The notes beneath the pieces are model-generated. The model had not been told where the DNA came from. It searched no databases and was given only the letters and a program-made list of their open reading frames with translations. Made by a program: the position numbers and the translations under genes. From positions 54,833 to 118,832 of the forward strand of contig NZ_MSIE01000043.1 of the NCBI RefSeq assembly GCF_001921205.1: DNA of 64,000 nt, written 5' to 3'. Position 1 is the stretch's first letter. The number at the start of each line of letters is the position of its first letter. The DNA comes from Actinophytocola xanthii (GTDB lineage: Bacteria; Actinomycetota; Actinomycetes; Mycobacteriales; Pseudonocardiaceae). Shown here one piece after another: positions 55,477 to 63,955 of the stretch.

Positions 55477-57047
55477 CCTCCTCTTCCGGCGCGGCGCTGC
55501 TGGTCGCGCTCCTGCTGATCCCGCTGGTCGGCGCGATCGCCGTGGTGTTCCTGCGGAAGAACGACACGCTCGCCAAGCAGGCGGCGCTCGCCTTCTCGCT
55601 GGTCGAGTTCGGCGTCGCGGTGGCCTCCTGGATCGCGTACGACCCGGCCGGCGCGCGGCTGCAGCAGCACTTCTCGCTCGACTGGATCCCGGCCTTCGGC
55701 GTGCACCTGTCCTTCGGCGTGGACGGCATCGCGCTGGTCATGGTGGCGGTCATCGCGTTGCTGGTGCCGCTGGTGATCGGCGCGGGCTGGACGGAGAAGC
55801 TCCCGGCCGAGCGCACGGCCGGCGGGTTCCTGTCGCTGATCCTGCTGCAGCAGGCGATCACGATCGCGGTGTTCGCCGCCACCGACGTGTTCGTGTTCTA
55901 CGTCCTGTTCGAGATCATGCTGATCCCGATGTACTTCCTGATCGGCTCCTACGGCGGGGCCAGGCGGCAGTACGCGGCGGTGAAGTTCTTCCTGTACTCG
56001 TTCCTCGGCGGCCTGATCATGCTCGCCTCGGCGATCGGGGCCTACTCGATGGCCTCCGACGAGCTCGGCGAGGGCACCTTCGACTGGGCGACGCTGGTGC
56101 GGGTGGTCTCGGACGCGCCGCTGAGCAACCAGATCTGGATCTTCCTGGGCTTCTTCCTCGCGTTCGCGGTGAAGGCGCCGCTGGTGCCCCTGCACACGTG
56201 GCTGCCGGACGCGGCGGCCGAGGCGCCGATCGGCGTCGCGGTGCTGCTGGTCGGCATCCTGGACAAGGTCGGCACGTTCGGCTTCCTGCGCTACCTGCTG
56301 CCGATGACGCCGGACGCCAGCACGACGCTGGCGCCGCTCGTGCTGGTCATGGGTGTCGCCGGGGTGCTGTACGGCGCGCTGCTGGCGACCGGGCAGCGGG
56401 ACATGAAGCGGTTCATCGCCTACGTCTCGATCGCGCACTTCGGCTTCATCGCGCTGGGCATCTTCGCGTTCACGACGCAGTCCGAGGTCGGCGCGGTGTC
56501 CTACATGCTCAACCACTCGATCTCCACCGGCATGCTGATCCTCGTGATCGGCATGGTCATCGCCCGCGGTGGCTCCACGCTGATCGCCGACTACGGCGGC
56601 CTGGCCAAGATCACCCCGGCGCTGGCTGGCGTGTTCCTGGTCGCGGGGCTTGCCTCGCTGTCGCTGCCCGGCACGAACTCGTTCATCTCCGAGTTCCTGG
56701 TGCTGGTCGGGGCGTACGGGCCGGAGCCGGTGTACACGATCCTCGCGACCGTCGGCATGATCCTCGCCGCGCTCTACGTGCTCTGGCTTTACCAGCGGGT
56801 GTTCCACGGTCCGGTCCGCGGCAGCGCGCTGGTGAACGTGACCGGCGGCCCGGGTACCGCTGTGGCCCCGGAGGTCGGGGCGCGCCGGGCGATCCTGGAC
56901 CTGAGCGGCCGGGAGAAGCTGGTGCTGGCCCCGCTGCTCGTGCTCGTCGTCGGCATCGGGTTCTACCCGGCGCCGGTGCTCGACGTGATCACGCCGTCGG
57001 TCGAGGCCACCCTCGACGCGGTGGGTGTTTCGGATGGAGGCAACTGA
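55473..57047 (+). CDS. nuoM: NADH-quinone oxidoreductase subunit M
   Basis: NuoM is the middle antiporter-like proton pump. The 524-residue product has 14 helices. Family motifs are LFEIMLIPMYFLIGSYGG with the key Glu, FAVKAPLVPLHTWLPDAAAE, VSIAHFGFIALGIFAF and LSLPGTNSFISEFLVLVGAY. It starts at ATG 55473 in the nuoL stop. A GGAGG for nuoN lies at its 3' end. Confidence 0.97.
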   Translation: MTSSSGAALLVALLLIPLVGAIAVVFLRKNDTLAKQAALAFSLVEFGVAVASWIAYDPAGARLQQHFSLDWIPAFGVHLSFGVDGIALVMVAVIALLVPLVIGAGWTEKLPAERTAGGFLSLILLQQAITIAVFAATDVFVFYVLFEIMLIPMYFLIGSYGGARRQYAAVKFFLYSFLGGLIMLASAIGAYSMASDELGEGTFDWATLVRVVSDAPLSNQIWIFLGFFLAFAVKAPLVPLHTWLPDAAAEAPIGVAVLLVGILDKVGTFGFLRYLLPMTPDASTTLAPLVLVMGVAGVLYGALLATGQRDMKRFIAYVSIAHFGFIALGIFAFTTQSEVGAVSYMLNHSISTGMLILVIGMVIARGGSTLIADYGGLAKITPALAGVFLVAGLASLSLPGTNSFISEFLVLVGAYGPEPVYTILATVGMILAALYVLWLYQRVFHGPVRGSALVNVTGGPGTAVAPEVGARRAILDLSGREKLVLAPLLVLVVGIGFYPAPVLDVITPSVEATLDAVGVSDGGN

Positions 57048-57048
57048 G

Positions 57049-58656
57049 TTGTCCGCACTGGTTTTCCTCGCCCAGGACCCACCGGGGAAGGAGACGCTCG
57101 CGCCGATCAACTACCCGGCGATCCTGCCGATGTTGATCATCCTCGGAGCGGCCTGCGTCGGGGTCCTGCTCGAGGCCTTCCTGCCGAGGCACCAGCGGTG
57201 GTCCGCCCAGGTGTTCCTCACGCTGCTGGCGTTGGTCGGCGCCGGGCTCGCGATGGCGGTCTACATGACCGACGCGCCGGTCGGCGGAGAGCTGACCCTG
57301 TCGAGCTCGATCGCGGTCGACCGGCCGGCGCTGTTCCTCTGGGGCACGCTGCTCGCGCTCGGGCTGGGCTCGGTGCTGATGATCGCGGACCGGTCGGTGG
57401 AGCCGGGGGGCGCGTTCGTCGCCCAGGCGGCGATCCGGCCGGGCACGGTGCAGGACCGCGAGCAGCGGCTCGGCGCCCAGCCGCACCGGCGCGACGCGGC
57501 GAAGTACCAGATGCAGACCGAGGTCTTCCCGCTCACGCTGTTCGCGCTCGGCGGGATGATGGTGTTCTGCGCGGCCAACGACCTGCTGACGATGTTCGTG
57601 GCACTCGAGGTGCTGAGCCTGCCGCTGTACCTGATGTGCGGCCTCGCCCGGCGGCGCCGGCTGCTCTCCCAGGAGTCGGCCGTCAAGTACTTCCTGCTCG
57701 GCGCGTTCTCCTCGGCGTTCTTCCTCTACGGGCTGGCGCTGCTCTACGGCTACTCCGGCTCGGTTCGCCTGGCCGACATCGCCGACGCCGCGGCCGGCTC
57801 CGATCGCTCCGACACGCTGCTGTTCGGCGGCATGGCGCTGCTGATCGTGGGCCTGCTGTTCAAGGGCTCGGTCGGGCCGTTCCACACCTGGACGCCGGAC
57901 GTGTACCAGGGCTCGCCGACGCCGATCACGGCCTTCATGGCGGCCTGTACGAAGGTGGCGGCGTTCGGCGCGATCCTGCGGGTGCTCACGGTCGGTCTCG
58001 AGTCGACGCAGTGGGAGTGGCGTGGCGTGCTGTGGGGCGTGGCGATCGTGTCGATGGTCATCGGCGCGGTGCTCGGCCTCACCCAGACCGACATCAAGCG
58101 GATGATCGCGTACTCCTCCATCGCGCATGCCGGCTTCCTGCTGATCGGCGCGATCGTGCTGTCGCCTGAGGGCGTCTCCTCGACGCTGTTCTACCTGCTC
58201 ACCTATGGCTTCACCACGCTCGCCGCGTTCGGGGTGATCTCGCTCGTGCGGGACGCGGACGGCGAGGCGACCCACCTCAGCCAGTGGGCGGGCCTCGCCA
58301 AACGGGCCCCGCTGGTCGCGGCGGTGTTCGCCTTCCTGCTGTTCGCGATGGCCGGCATCCCGCTGACAAGCGGGTTCATCGGCAAGTTCGTGGTCTTCTC
58401 GGCAGCGCTGTCCGACGGCATGGCACCGCTGGTGGTGGTCGCCCTGGTGGCCTCGGCGGTCACGGCGTTCTTCTACCTGAGGGTGATCGTGCTCATGTAC
58501 TTCAGCGAGCCGGCGCCGGACGGGCCCTCGGTGGTCGTGCCGGGTGCGTTCACCACGGCGGCGATCACGCTGGGGGTGGTCGTCACCCTGCTGCTCGGGC
58601 TGGTTCCGGCCTTCGCCCTCGACTGGGCGAACGCCGGCACCTTCGCCCTCCGGTAG
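57049..58656 (+). CDS. nuoN: NADH-quinone oxidoreductase subunit N
   Basis: NuoN is the third antiporter-like subunit. From TTG 57049 the product has 535 residues. This start has GGAGG at 57036-57040, eight bases upstream, and lies one base after the nuoM stop; ATG 57034 and GTG 57025 are alternatives that overlap nuoM. Motifs are FVALEVLSLPLYLMCGLARR, LFKGSVGPFHTWTPDVYQGS and YSSIAHAGFLLIGAIVL. A hydrophilic insertion of about 45 residues (RPGTVQDREQRLGAQPHRRD) follows the third helix pair, as in other actinobacterial NuoN. It ends the operon, before a strong terminator. Confidence 0.95.
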   Translation: MSALVFLAQDPPGKETLAPINYPAILPMLIILGAACVGVLLEAFLPRHQRWSAQVFLTLLALVGAGLAMAVYMTDAPVGGELTLSSSIAVDRPALFLWGTLLALGLGSVLMIADRSVEPGGAFVAQAAIRPGTVQDREQRLGAQPHRRDAAKYQMQTEVFPLTLFALGGMMVFCAANDLLTMFVALEVLSLPLYLMCGLARRRRLLSQESAVKYFLLGAFSSAFFLYGLALLYGYSGSVRLADIADAAAGSDRSDTLLFGGMALLIVGLLFKGSVGPFHTWTPDVYQGSPTPITAFMAACTKVAAFGAILRVLTVGLESTQWEWRGVLWGVAIVSMVIGAVLGLTQTDIKRMIAYSSIAHAGFLLIGAIVLSPEGVSSTLFYLLTYGFTTLAAFGVISLVRDADGEATHLSQWAGLAKRAPLVAAVFAFLLFAMAGIPLTSGFIGKFVVFSAALSDGMAPLVVVALVASAVTAFFYLRVIVLMYFSEPAPDGPSVVVPGAFTTAAITLGVVVTLLLGLVPAFALDWANAGTFALR

Positions 58657-58669
58657 AACTCGGTCGAAC

Positions 58670-58707
58670 AGGCGGCCCCGGGTGAGCATCGCCACCCGGG
58701 GCCGCCT
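58670..58707 (+). terminator. Terminator of the nuo operon
   Basis: AGGCGGCCCCGGGTG and CACCCGGGGCCGCCT form a perfect 15-base-pair stem with an 8-base loop, followed by TCGT. It starts 13 bases after the nuoN stop. Confidence 0.8.
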
Positions 58708-58735
58708 TCGTGCCGTCGGTCGGTGGTCCGGAGAT

Positions 58736-58741
58736 TAGGCT
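58736..58741 (+). promoter_or_regulatory. -10 element of the polyprenyl synthase gene
   Basis: TAGGCT (TANNNT) directly abuts the first possible GTG (58742). Transcription would begin near 58748, which removes that start and favours GTG 58775, which has GGAG at 58760-58763. Confidence 0.4.
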
Positions 58742-58774
58742 GTGGCCAGGGAATTCGAATGGAGCGATGCCGAC

Positions 58775-59803
58775 GTGACAGCCGACCATGCCGTGCCGCG
58801 GCTACCTGCCTCGCTCGGTCTCGACCGCGCGGACCCGGAGCTGGTTGAGACGATCTCCACGGGTCTGGTGAAGGTCGAGGACCTGCTGCACGCGGTGGTG
58901 CGCAGCGACATCGAGTTCGTCAACGAGGCCGCCACCCACCTGGTCAGGGCGGGTGGCAAACGTTTCCGCCCGTTGTTCACGCTGCTTGCCGCCTCGGTCG
59001 GCGGGAAGATCAACGACCACGTGGTCGCCGCGGCCGCTGCGGTCGAGCTGGTGCACCTGGCCACGCTCTATCACGACGACGTGATGGACGAGGCGACCAT
59101 GCGCCGCGGCTCGGCGAGCGTCAACGCCCGCTGGGACAACACGATCGCCATCCTCACCGGCGACTTCCTGTTCGCGCACGCCTCGGCGCTCGTCGCCGAC
59201 CTGGGCAGCGACGCCGCGCGGATCATCGCGGAGACGATGGGGGAGCTGGTCACCGGGCAGATGCGGGAGACCGTCGGGCCGGTGGAGGGGGACGACCCGA
59301 TCACCCACTACCTCGGGGTCGTCGCCCAGAAGACCGGGTCGCTGATCGCCACGGCGGGCCGCTACGGCGGGATGTTCTCAGGGGCTCCGGCCGAGCACAC
59401 CGAGGCCTTGTACAGGTACGGCGACCTGATCGGTACCGCGTTCCAGATCTCCGACGACATCATCGACATCGCGTCGCCGGCCGACGAGTCGGGCAAGACG
59501 CCGGGTACCGACCTGCGTGAGGGCGTGCGGACGCTGCCGATGCTCTACGCGCTGTCCTCGCTGCACGGACCGGGGGAGCCGGATCCGCGGCTGCGGGAGC
59601 TGCTCGCCGGCCCGCTCCCCGACGACGAGGCGGTGGAGGAGGCGCTGACCCTGCTGCGCAAGTCCCCCGGCCTGGAGCACGCGGTGCGGACGCTCACCGA
59701 GTACGCCGACCGCGCACGTGCCGAGCTGGTCAGCCTGCCAGAGGGCCCGGCGCGCGACGCGCTGGACATGCTGGCACGCTACGTGGTAGCGCGAACGCGG
59801 TGA
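58775..59803 (+). CDS. Long-chain polyprenyl diphosphate synthase (GrcC-like)
   Basis: Trans-isoprenyl diphosphate synthases build the prenyl tail of menaquinone by head-to-tail condensation of IPP. The 342-residue product (353 if GTG 58742 is used) has the first Asp-rich motif in LATLYHDDVMDEATMRRG and the second in TAFQISDDIIDIASPADESG. The family landmarks GGKRFRPLFTLLAASVGG and LVTGQMRETVGP are present. It is close in pattern to mycobacterial GrcC1. Long-chain specificity is inferred from the absence of bulky residues just before the first motif. Its place after nuoN fits supply of menaquinone to NDH-1. GTG 58775 is preferred because the -10 box abuts 58742. Confidence 0.9.
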   Translation: MTADHAVPRLPASLGLDRADPELVETISTGLVKVEDLLHAVVRSDIEFVNEAATHLVRAGGKRFRPLFTLLAASVGGKINDHVVAAAAAVELVHLATLYHDDVMDEATMRRGSASVNARWDNTIAILTGDFLFAHASALVADLGSDAARIIAETMGELVTGQMRETVGPVEGDDPITHYLGVVAQKTGSLIATAGRYGGMFSGAPAEHTEALYRYGDLIGTAFQISDDIIDIASPADESGKTPGTDLREGVRTLPMLYALSSLHGPGEPDPRLRELLAGPLPDDEAVEEALTLLRKSPGLEHAVRTLTEYADRARAELVSLPEGPARDALDMLARYVVARTR

Positions 59804-59844
59804 GCGACATCACCCTGGTCGAGAACGGGTCGGGTCGCTCCCAG

Positions 59845-59886
59845 TAGCCTGAGCACCCCGTCGGCAAGCGCGGGGCGCGGAGGGAG
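59845..59886 (+). promoter_or_regulatory. -10 element and ribosome binding site of the ArfC-like gene
   Basis: TAGCCT (59845-59850, TANNNT) would give a leader of about 35 bases. GGAGGGAG at 59879-59886 is six bases before ATG 59893 and decides for that start over ATG 59887. Confidence 0.45.
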
Positions 59887-59892
59887 ATGCCC

Positions 59893-61413
59893 ATGTCGAT
59901 CTTTGGGCAGGTCTGGTTGTGGAGCTCGCTCGCCTTCCTGCTCGGAGCGTTGCTCTGCTGGGGTCTTGTCGCGCTGCCGGCGCGGCGCCGGGTGGCGGAG
60001 CTGGAGTCCGAGCTGGCGGCGCGGTCGCGGCGGCAGGCGCCGCAGCCCCCCGAGCTGCCTCGTCGTCCCCAGGAGGAGCGCGAGGAGTTCGACCCGCGCC
60101 GCCTGGTGACCGGTGGTGGCCGCGAGCCCGAGGAGCGCCCCGAGCGGCACGAGGTCCAGAACGAGCCGCTGACCAGGGCGTACGCGATGCCCGGGGTGGC
60201 CGGCGCCGGGGCACTGGGGGAGACCGAGACCGAGCTGTCGGTCGGCCCGGGGGCGGCGGCGACCCAGTACCTGAACACGGCCGGCTCGTCCTCGCTGCAG
60301 GCGCCCCCCGCCGACGACGAGGAGAACCGCGGCTGGTTCGACGACGACGAGCGTGCCGAGGACCAGCCAGGCGCGACGACCGTGTTCCCCAGGGTGCCGG
60401 CCGAGGACCCGGCGCCGGTCGAGGCTCCCGAGGGTGCGCACACGCTGCGCGAGGTCCCCTCGGTCCCCGACGACGGCGGCACCGTGTTCACCCAGCGCAC
60501 GCACCCCATCCCCGGCGAGCTGATCCGCCAGCTGGACGAGTCCTCCTCGTCCGAGCCCTCCGCCGAGGACCGGCCGCCCTCCTCGCCCTCGACGCCCTCG
60601 TCGTCCGACCTGTCCGACTCGCCCGCCGCACCCGAGGAGTCCCCCGAGCCCGCTCCGGCTCCCGCGCATGCTCTCGTCGAGGAGGAAACCCCCGCAACCG
60701 GCGAGTCGAAGCACCGCTTACGGGAGGACTCGCCGGTAACCTCCACTGTGACGCCGCCGGCCGAGCCGGCTGAGGCGGCCGAGGGCGCGCACGACCGCAG
60801 CGAGGCCGTGCCCGCACACACCGCCGGAGAGCAGAGCACGGCGGTGTCCGCGAGCCGGCGGCGAGGAATCGCCGGCGACGACGACCAGAGCAGTACGGGT
60901 GCGGAGGAGCCCAAGCACATGTCGGGGGTCAACGTCCAGGCCGAGCCGGCCAGAAACAAGTTACCGAAGCGGGTTCCGTCGAAGCCGCCGAGCAGGACAC
61001 CGTTCGGCGTCCAGACGACGTCACCGGCGACGCAGCCGCCGTCCACCACCTCCGCCGCCGAGCGGCCGGAGGACGCCCCGCGCTCGTTGTTCGAACCGAT
61101 CATCCCCGCGGGCGACGCACCGTCGACGCCCCCGCCGCCGAACCGAAAGCGCTCGGAGGGCGAACGGTCCGGCAGCGAACGGTCCGGCAGCGAGCGCTCG
61201 AGCAACGGTTCGCTCCGCGGCCCGTTCGGCCCCGGGTCGGCGATGCCGTTACCCGGCGGCGGTGCGCCGTCACCCGAGTTCACGGTCAAGGCGAGCGCCA
61301 GCGCGATGCGGTACTGCACGCCCGAGTCGGACGGTTTCGAGCGGACGGTGGCGGAGGTGTGGTTCCGCTCCGCGGCCGACGCGGAGCGGGTGGGCTTCCG
61401 CCCGCTGGGCTGA
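59893..61413 (+). CDS. ArfC-like membrane protein with C-terminal sunset domain
   Basis: The 506-residue product has one N-terminal helix (LWSSLAFLLGALLCWGLVAL) followed by a basic stop-transfer (PARRRVAEL). A 390-residue disordered region rich in Glu, Pro, Ala and Ser comes next. A small C-terminal domain of about 55 residues begins at GPFGPGSAMPLPGGGAPS and contains EFTVKASASAMRYCTPES and FERTVAEVWFRSAADAERVG. This end resembles the domain annotated as sunset, found in channel-accessory ArfC-type proteins of actinobacteria; the function is not established. The topology puts most of the protein on one side of the membrane. It holds three TTA codons (60718, 60961, 61249), the most of any gene here. 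The next gene shares the C-terminal domain. Confidence 0.75.
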   Translation: MSIFGQVWLWSSLAFLLGALLCWGLVALPARRRVAELESELAARSRRQAPQPPELPRRPQEEREEFDPRRLVTGGGREPEERPERHEVQNEPLTRAYAMPGVAGAGALGETETELSVGPGAAATQYLNTAGSSSLQAPPADDEENRGWFDDDERAEDQPGATTVFPRVPAEDPAPVEAPEGAHTLREVPSVPDDGGTVFTQRTHPIPGELIRQLDESSSSEPSAEDRPPSSPSTPSSSDLSDSPAAPEESPEPAPAPAHALVEEETPATGESKHRLREDSPVTSTVTPPAEPAEAAEGAHDRSEAVPAHTAGEQSTAVSASRRRGIAGDDDQSSTGAEEPKHMSGVNVQAEPARNKLPKRVPSKPPSRTPFGVQTTSPATQPPSTTSAAERPEDAPRSLFEPIIPAGDAPSTPPPPNRKRSEGERSGSERSGSERSSNGSLRGPFGPGSAMPLPGGGAPSPEFTVKASASAMRYCTPESDGFERTVAEVWFRSAADAERVGFRPLG

Positions 61414-61498
61414 GTGTGACGCCGGGAACAGGGGCCTGTGGTGCTTGCCCTATTGTTTCCGCCAATCGGGTGATCACAAGGCGCGAGGAGGCAGTGGC

Positions 61499-62674
61499 GT
61501 GAAGTGGTTCAAGCGACTGTTCGGCAAACTGACGTCGCCCGGCGACCAGGAGGGTGGGGCCGAGACCCCGGCTTCGGTCGTGGAGAAGGCAACCGACCAG
61601 CAGCCGGCCGGCGCCACCAAGAAGAAGCCGGCCAAGGCCACGGCCACCAAGGAACCCACCACCGACCCAGCCGCCGCCGCGTCCTCGGCCACCGAGCCCT
61701 CGGCCAAGGCGTCCACCGCTGACAAGCCGTCCGCTGCCGCGCCGGCGAAGTCGGGCACGGCTCCCGCCTCGGCCCCCACCGACTCCGCTGACCAGTCGGC
61801 CGCCGCTGCCTCGACCAAGGCGGGCACGGGTGCCGGTGTCTCCGATCCCGACTCGGCCGCCGCTGCCTCGGCGAAGTCGGGCACCGGTGCCTCCGCCACC
61901 GCCACGCCGTCAACCTCAGCCGAGCCGGTCGCCGCCGCCGAGTCGGCTGCCGCCGGTGGCTCGGCGGAGACGGCCGCACCGTCTCCCACCACGTCCTCCG
62001 CCTCGACGGAACCGGGCGCCGCCGACGAGTCCTCCGCCGCCGCGCTGGCCGCCGCCGAGTCTCCCGCCGCTGCCTCGAAGCCCGCCGCCGCGACCTCCTC
62101 AGCTGAGCCCGCTGCTGCCGAACCCACGCCTGCCGCCACCACGGGAGCGGACACCGCGGCCAAGCCGGCCTCCACCCGCAAGCCCGCCGCCAAGAAGGCG
62201 ACCAAGCCAGCCGCCGACAAGCCGGCCACCACCAGAAAGCCGGCCACTCGGAAGGCCGCTCCCCAGCCTTCCGTCGCCGAGAAGGCCGCCGCCGAGAACA
62301 CCAACGTCGCCGAGCCCCCGGCCCCGGTCACCCCCGCCACCACCGCCGTCGAGAAGCCGGCCACCAAGGCGACCACCACCCGCAAGCCCGCCGCCCGCAA
62401 GAAGCCCGAAGCGACACCCCCCGTGACCCCGGCCACCACCGCCCAGGAGGCGCCCGCCGCCGAGCTGGCCCCCTTCGGCCCCGGCTCCGCCAAGCCCCTG
62501 CCCGACGGCGCTGCCCCCGGCGAGGAGTACACGGTGAAGGGCAAGCGCTCCTCGAAGCTCTTCCACACCGCCGAATCGCCCTACTTCGGCCGCACCAAGG
62601 CCGACGTCTGGTTCCGCACCCCCGCCGACGCCGAAAGCGCCGGTTTCGTGGCCTGGAACCAGAAGAAGAAGTAG
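61499..62674 (+). CDS. Ala/Lys/Pro-rich protein with C-terminal sunset domain
   Basis: The 391-residue product starts MKWFKRLFGKLTSPGDQ, a basic-hydrophobic helix that may touch the membrane, and has no clear signal or span. Residues 30-320 are low complexity, rich in Ala, Pro, Ser, Thr and Lys, with repeated KPAAKKATKPAADKPATT-like segments that look like histone H1 tails. The C-terminal domain (FGPGSAKPLPDGAAPGEEYT, then FHTAESPYFGRTKADVWFRT and PADAESAGF) is clearly homologous to that of the previous gene. GTG 61499 is fixed by GAGGAGG seven bases upstream. The two genes are 85 bases apart and probably arose by sharing this domain. Function unknown. Confidence 0.78.
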   Translation: MKWFKRLFGKLTSPGDQEGGAETPASVVEKATDQQPAGATKKKPAKATATKEPTTDPAAAASSATEPSAKASTADKPSAAAPAKSGTAPASAPTDSADQSAAAASTKAGTGAGVSDPDSAAAASAKSGTGASATATPSTSAEPVAAAESAAAGGSAETAAPSPTTSSASTEPGAADESSAAALAAAESPAAASKPAAATSSAEPAAAEPTPAATTGADTAAKPASTRKPAAKKATKPAADKPATTRKPATRKAAPQPSVAEKAAAENTNVAEPPAPVTPATTAVEKPATKATTTRKPAARKKPEATPPVTPATTAQEAPAAELAPFGPGSAKPLPDGAAPGEEYTVKGKRSSKLFHTAESPYFGRTKADVWFRTPADAESAGFVAWNQKKK

Positions 62675-62678
62675 GCAG

Positions 62679-63042
62679 CTGACCGACTTCACCGCGGCCG
62701 AGGATCGCTGGCGTGCCCGCCAGGGCACGCTACGACAGGTCGTCCGCCAGGAGCTGGTGTCCCGGCAGCTGGCACCCCACCTGCCGGCACCACCGTCACG
62801 CGTCCTCGACGTCGGCTGCGGCCAGGGAACCCAGCTGCTCCGCCTGGCCCGCCTCGGACATCACACCCGACCTCTCCCAGCCCCTACTCGACGAGCTGTA
62901 CCGGGCAGCACGGGCCGAGCCTGCCGAGGTCCACCCGCGTCGGCGTGCGAGCACGCGCTGAGCGAACCCACGGCCTGGCCGCCGCCCTGACCCACGTCGT
63001 CGCGAGCTCCACCCAGCGCGCGTGGACTGCTTGCCAAACCTA
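62679..63042 (+). pseudogene. Decayed SAM-dependent methyltransferase gene
   Basis: Reading from CTG 62679 gives TDFTAAEDRWRARQGTLRQ and a methyltransferase motif I, SRVLDVGCGQGTQLLRLARL. Homology then moves to another frame after about 62858 (ITPDLSQPLLDELYRAARAE) and to the third frame after about 62935 (GLAAALTHVV), ending at a TAG at 63040. At least two frameshifts and loss of the C-terminal half of the domain leave about 120 codons of a fold that usually needs 200-250. No ATG or GTG start with a ribosome binding site is in frame at the head. It is best read as a remnant of a methyltransferase gene that followed the sunset-domain gene. Confidence 0.75.
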
Positions 63043-63059
63043 GATACTGCTACTAACTT
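63031..63059 (+). promoter_or_regulatory. Complete leaderless promoter with palindromes
   Basis: TTGCCA (-35, 63031-63036), a 17-base spacer and TAACTT (-10, 63054-63059) are followed by 6 bases and the ATG at 63066. The palindrome TTCTAGAA (63058-63065) and the inverted repeat CTACTA/TAGTAG (63050-63075 region) surround the start codon, suggesting autoregulation by the encoded regulator. Confidence 0.6.
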
Positions 63060-63065
63060 CTAGAA

Positions 63066-63536
63066 ATGGCTAGTAGTTCACGACAGTCACTCCCACCCAC
63101 CCATACCGAGCTCGTCGACTTCGCGGACCAGTTCGCGGCCGTCGCCCAGGCGCTCGGCCTACCCCCGATGCCGGCTCGCGTGCTCGGTTGGCTCCTGGTC
63201 TGTGACCCCCCAGCCGCATCGAGCCAGGAGTTGGAGGACGCACTGGGGGTCAGCCGGGCGTCGGTCAGTGCGGCGACGCGTCTACTCGAAGCGACCCGCC
63301 TCGTGAACCGGCGGACGCGGTCTGGTCAGCGGGTTCACCGGTTCGAAATCGATGCCGACGCCTTCATCCGGCTGGCTGATGCCGAGCGGTACCGGGCGTT
63401 CCGCAAGGCGTTGGAGGGCGGGATGCGACTGCGACCGAACGACCGGCGGCTCGAAGAGCTGCACGACTTCTACACCTACATGGAGCGTGAGGTCGCCGTC
63501 GTCATCGAGCGGTACCGGACGGAAAAGGCCGGTTGA
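63066..63536 (+). CDS. GbsR/MarR-family transcriptional regulator
   Basis: The 156-residue product has the winged-helix core of the GbsR/MarR group: VAQALGLPPMPARVLGWLLV, then ASSQELEDALGVSRASVSAA with TRLLEATRLVNRRTRSGQRV as recognition helix and wing. A long C-terminal dimerisation helix follows (ERYRAFRKALEGGMRLRPND). Members of this group often regulate a neighbouring transporter or small membrane protein, here probably the gene that follows after 4 bases. The ATG sits at the predicted transcription start (leaderless). The promoter region is notably AT-rich compared with its surroundings. Confidence 0.87.
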   Translation: MASSSRQSLPPTHTELVDFADQFAAVAQALGLPPMPARVLGWLLVCDPPAASSQELEDALGVSRASVSAATRLLEATRLVNRRTRSGQRVHRFEIDADAFIRLADAERYRAFRKALEGGMRLRPNDRRLEELHDFYTYMEREVAVVIERYRTEKAG

Positions 63537-63540
63537 GTCG

Positions 63541-63939
63541 ATGGAGCTGGAGATCACGCAGGTCCTGGCCAGGTTCTGGGGACTGGTTCTCGTCGTCAGC
63601 TGTGGAGCGGCCCTGGTGAACGCGCGTGCGCGCAGGACGTTGCTCGATGCCAAGGAGACCGAGGCCTTCACCCTGGCCGTCGGCTGGCTCGCGCTGGTCA
63701 TCGGAGCCGCTCATGTCGCGCTCTACAACGAATGGACCCTGGGGCATGCGGGCGTGATCACGTTCCTCGGGTGGATCACCTTGTTGCGAGCCGCGTTCCG
63801 CCTGGTGTTCCCGGCGGCGGCGACCCGCGCCACCAGACAGGGACGCAAACGCATGGCGGCGGTCCATGCCTATACCGCGCTCGCCCTGCTGCTCGGGATC
63901 TACCTGCTGCTCGTCGGCCTCGGCGTCGACCTGCCGTGA
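63541..63939 (+). CDS. Small four-helix membrane protein of unknown function
   Basis: The 132-residue product has four predicted helices: VLARFWGLVLVVSCGAALVN, FTLAVGWLALVIGAAHVALY, AGVITFLGWITLLRAAFRLV and AYTALALLLGIYLLLVGLGV, with a basic cytosolic loop (ARARRTLLD and ATRATRQGRKRMAA). I do not recognise the family. It follows the GbsR/MarR gene by 4 bases and is almost certainly in the same operon, so it is the likely target of that regulator. The open frame extends upstream inside the regulator gene, but ATG 63541 gives a start where the first helix begins. Confidence 0.75.
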   Translation: MELEITQVLARFWGLVLVVSCGAALVNARARRTLLDAKETEAFTLAVGWLALVIGAAHVALYNEWTLGHAGVITFLGWITLLRAAFRLVFPAAATRATRQGRKRMAAVHAYTALALLLGIYLLLVGLGVDLP

Positions 63940-63955
63940 CGGGAACCTGTCTTCG

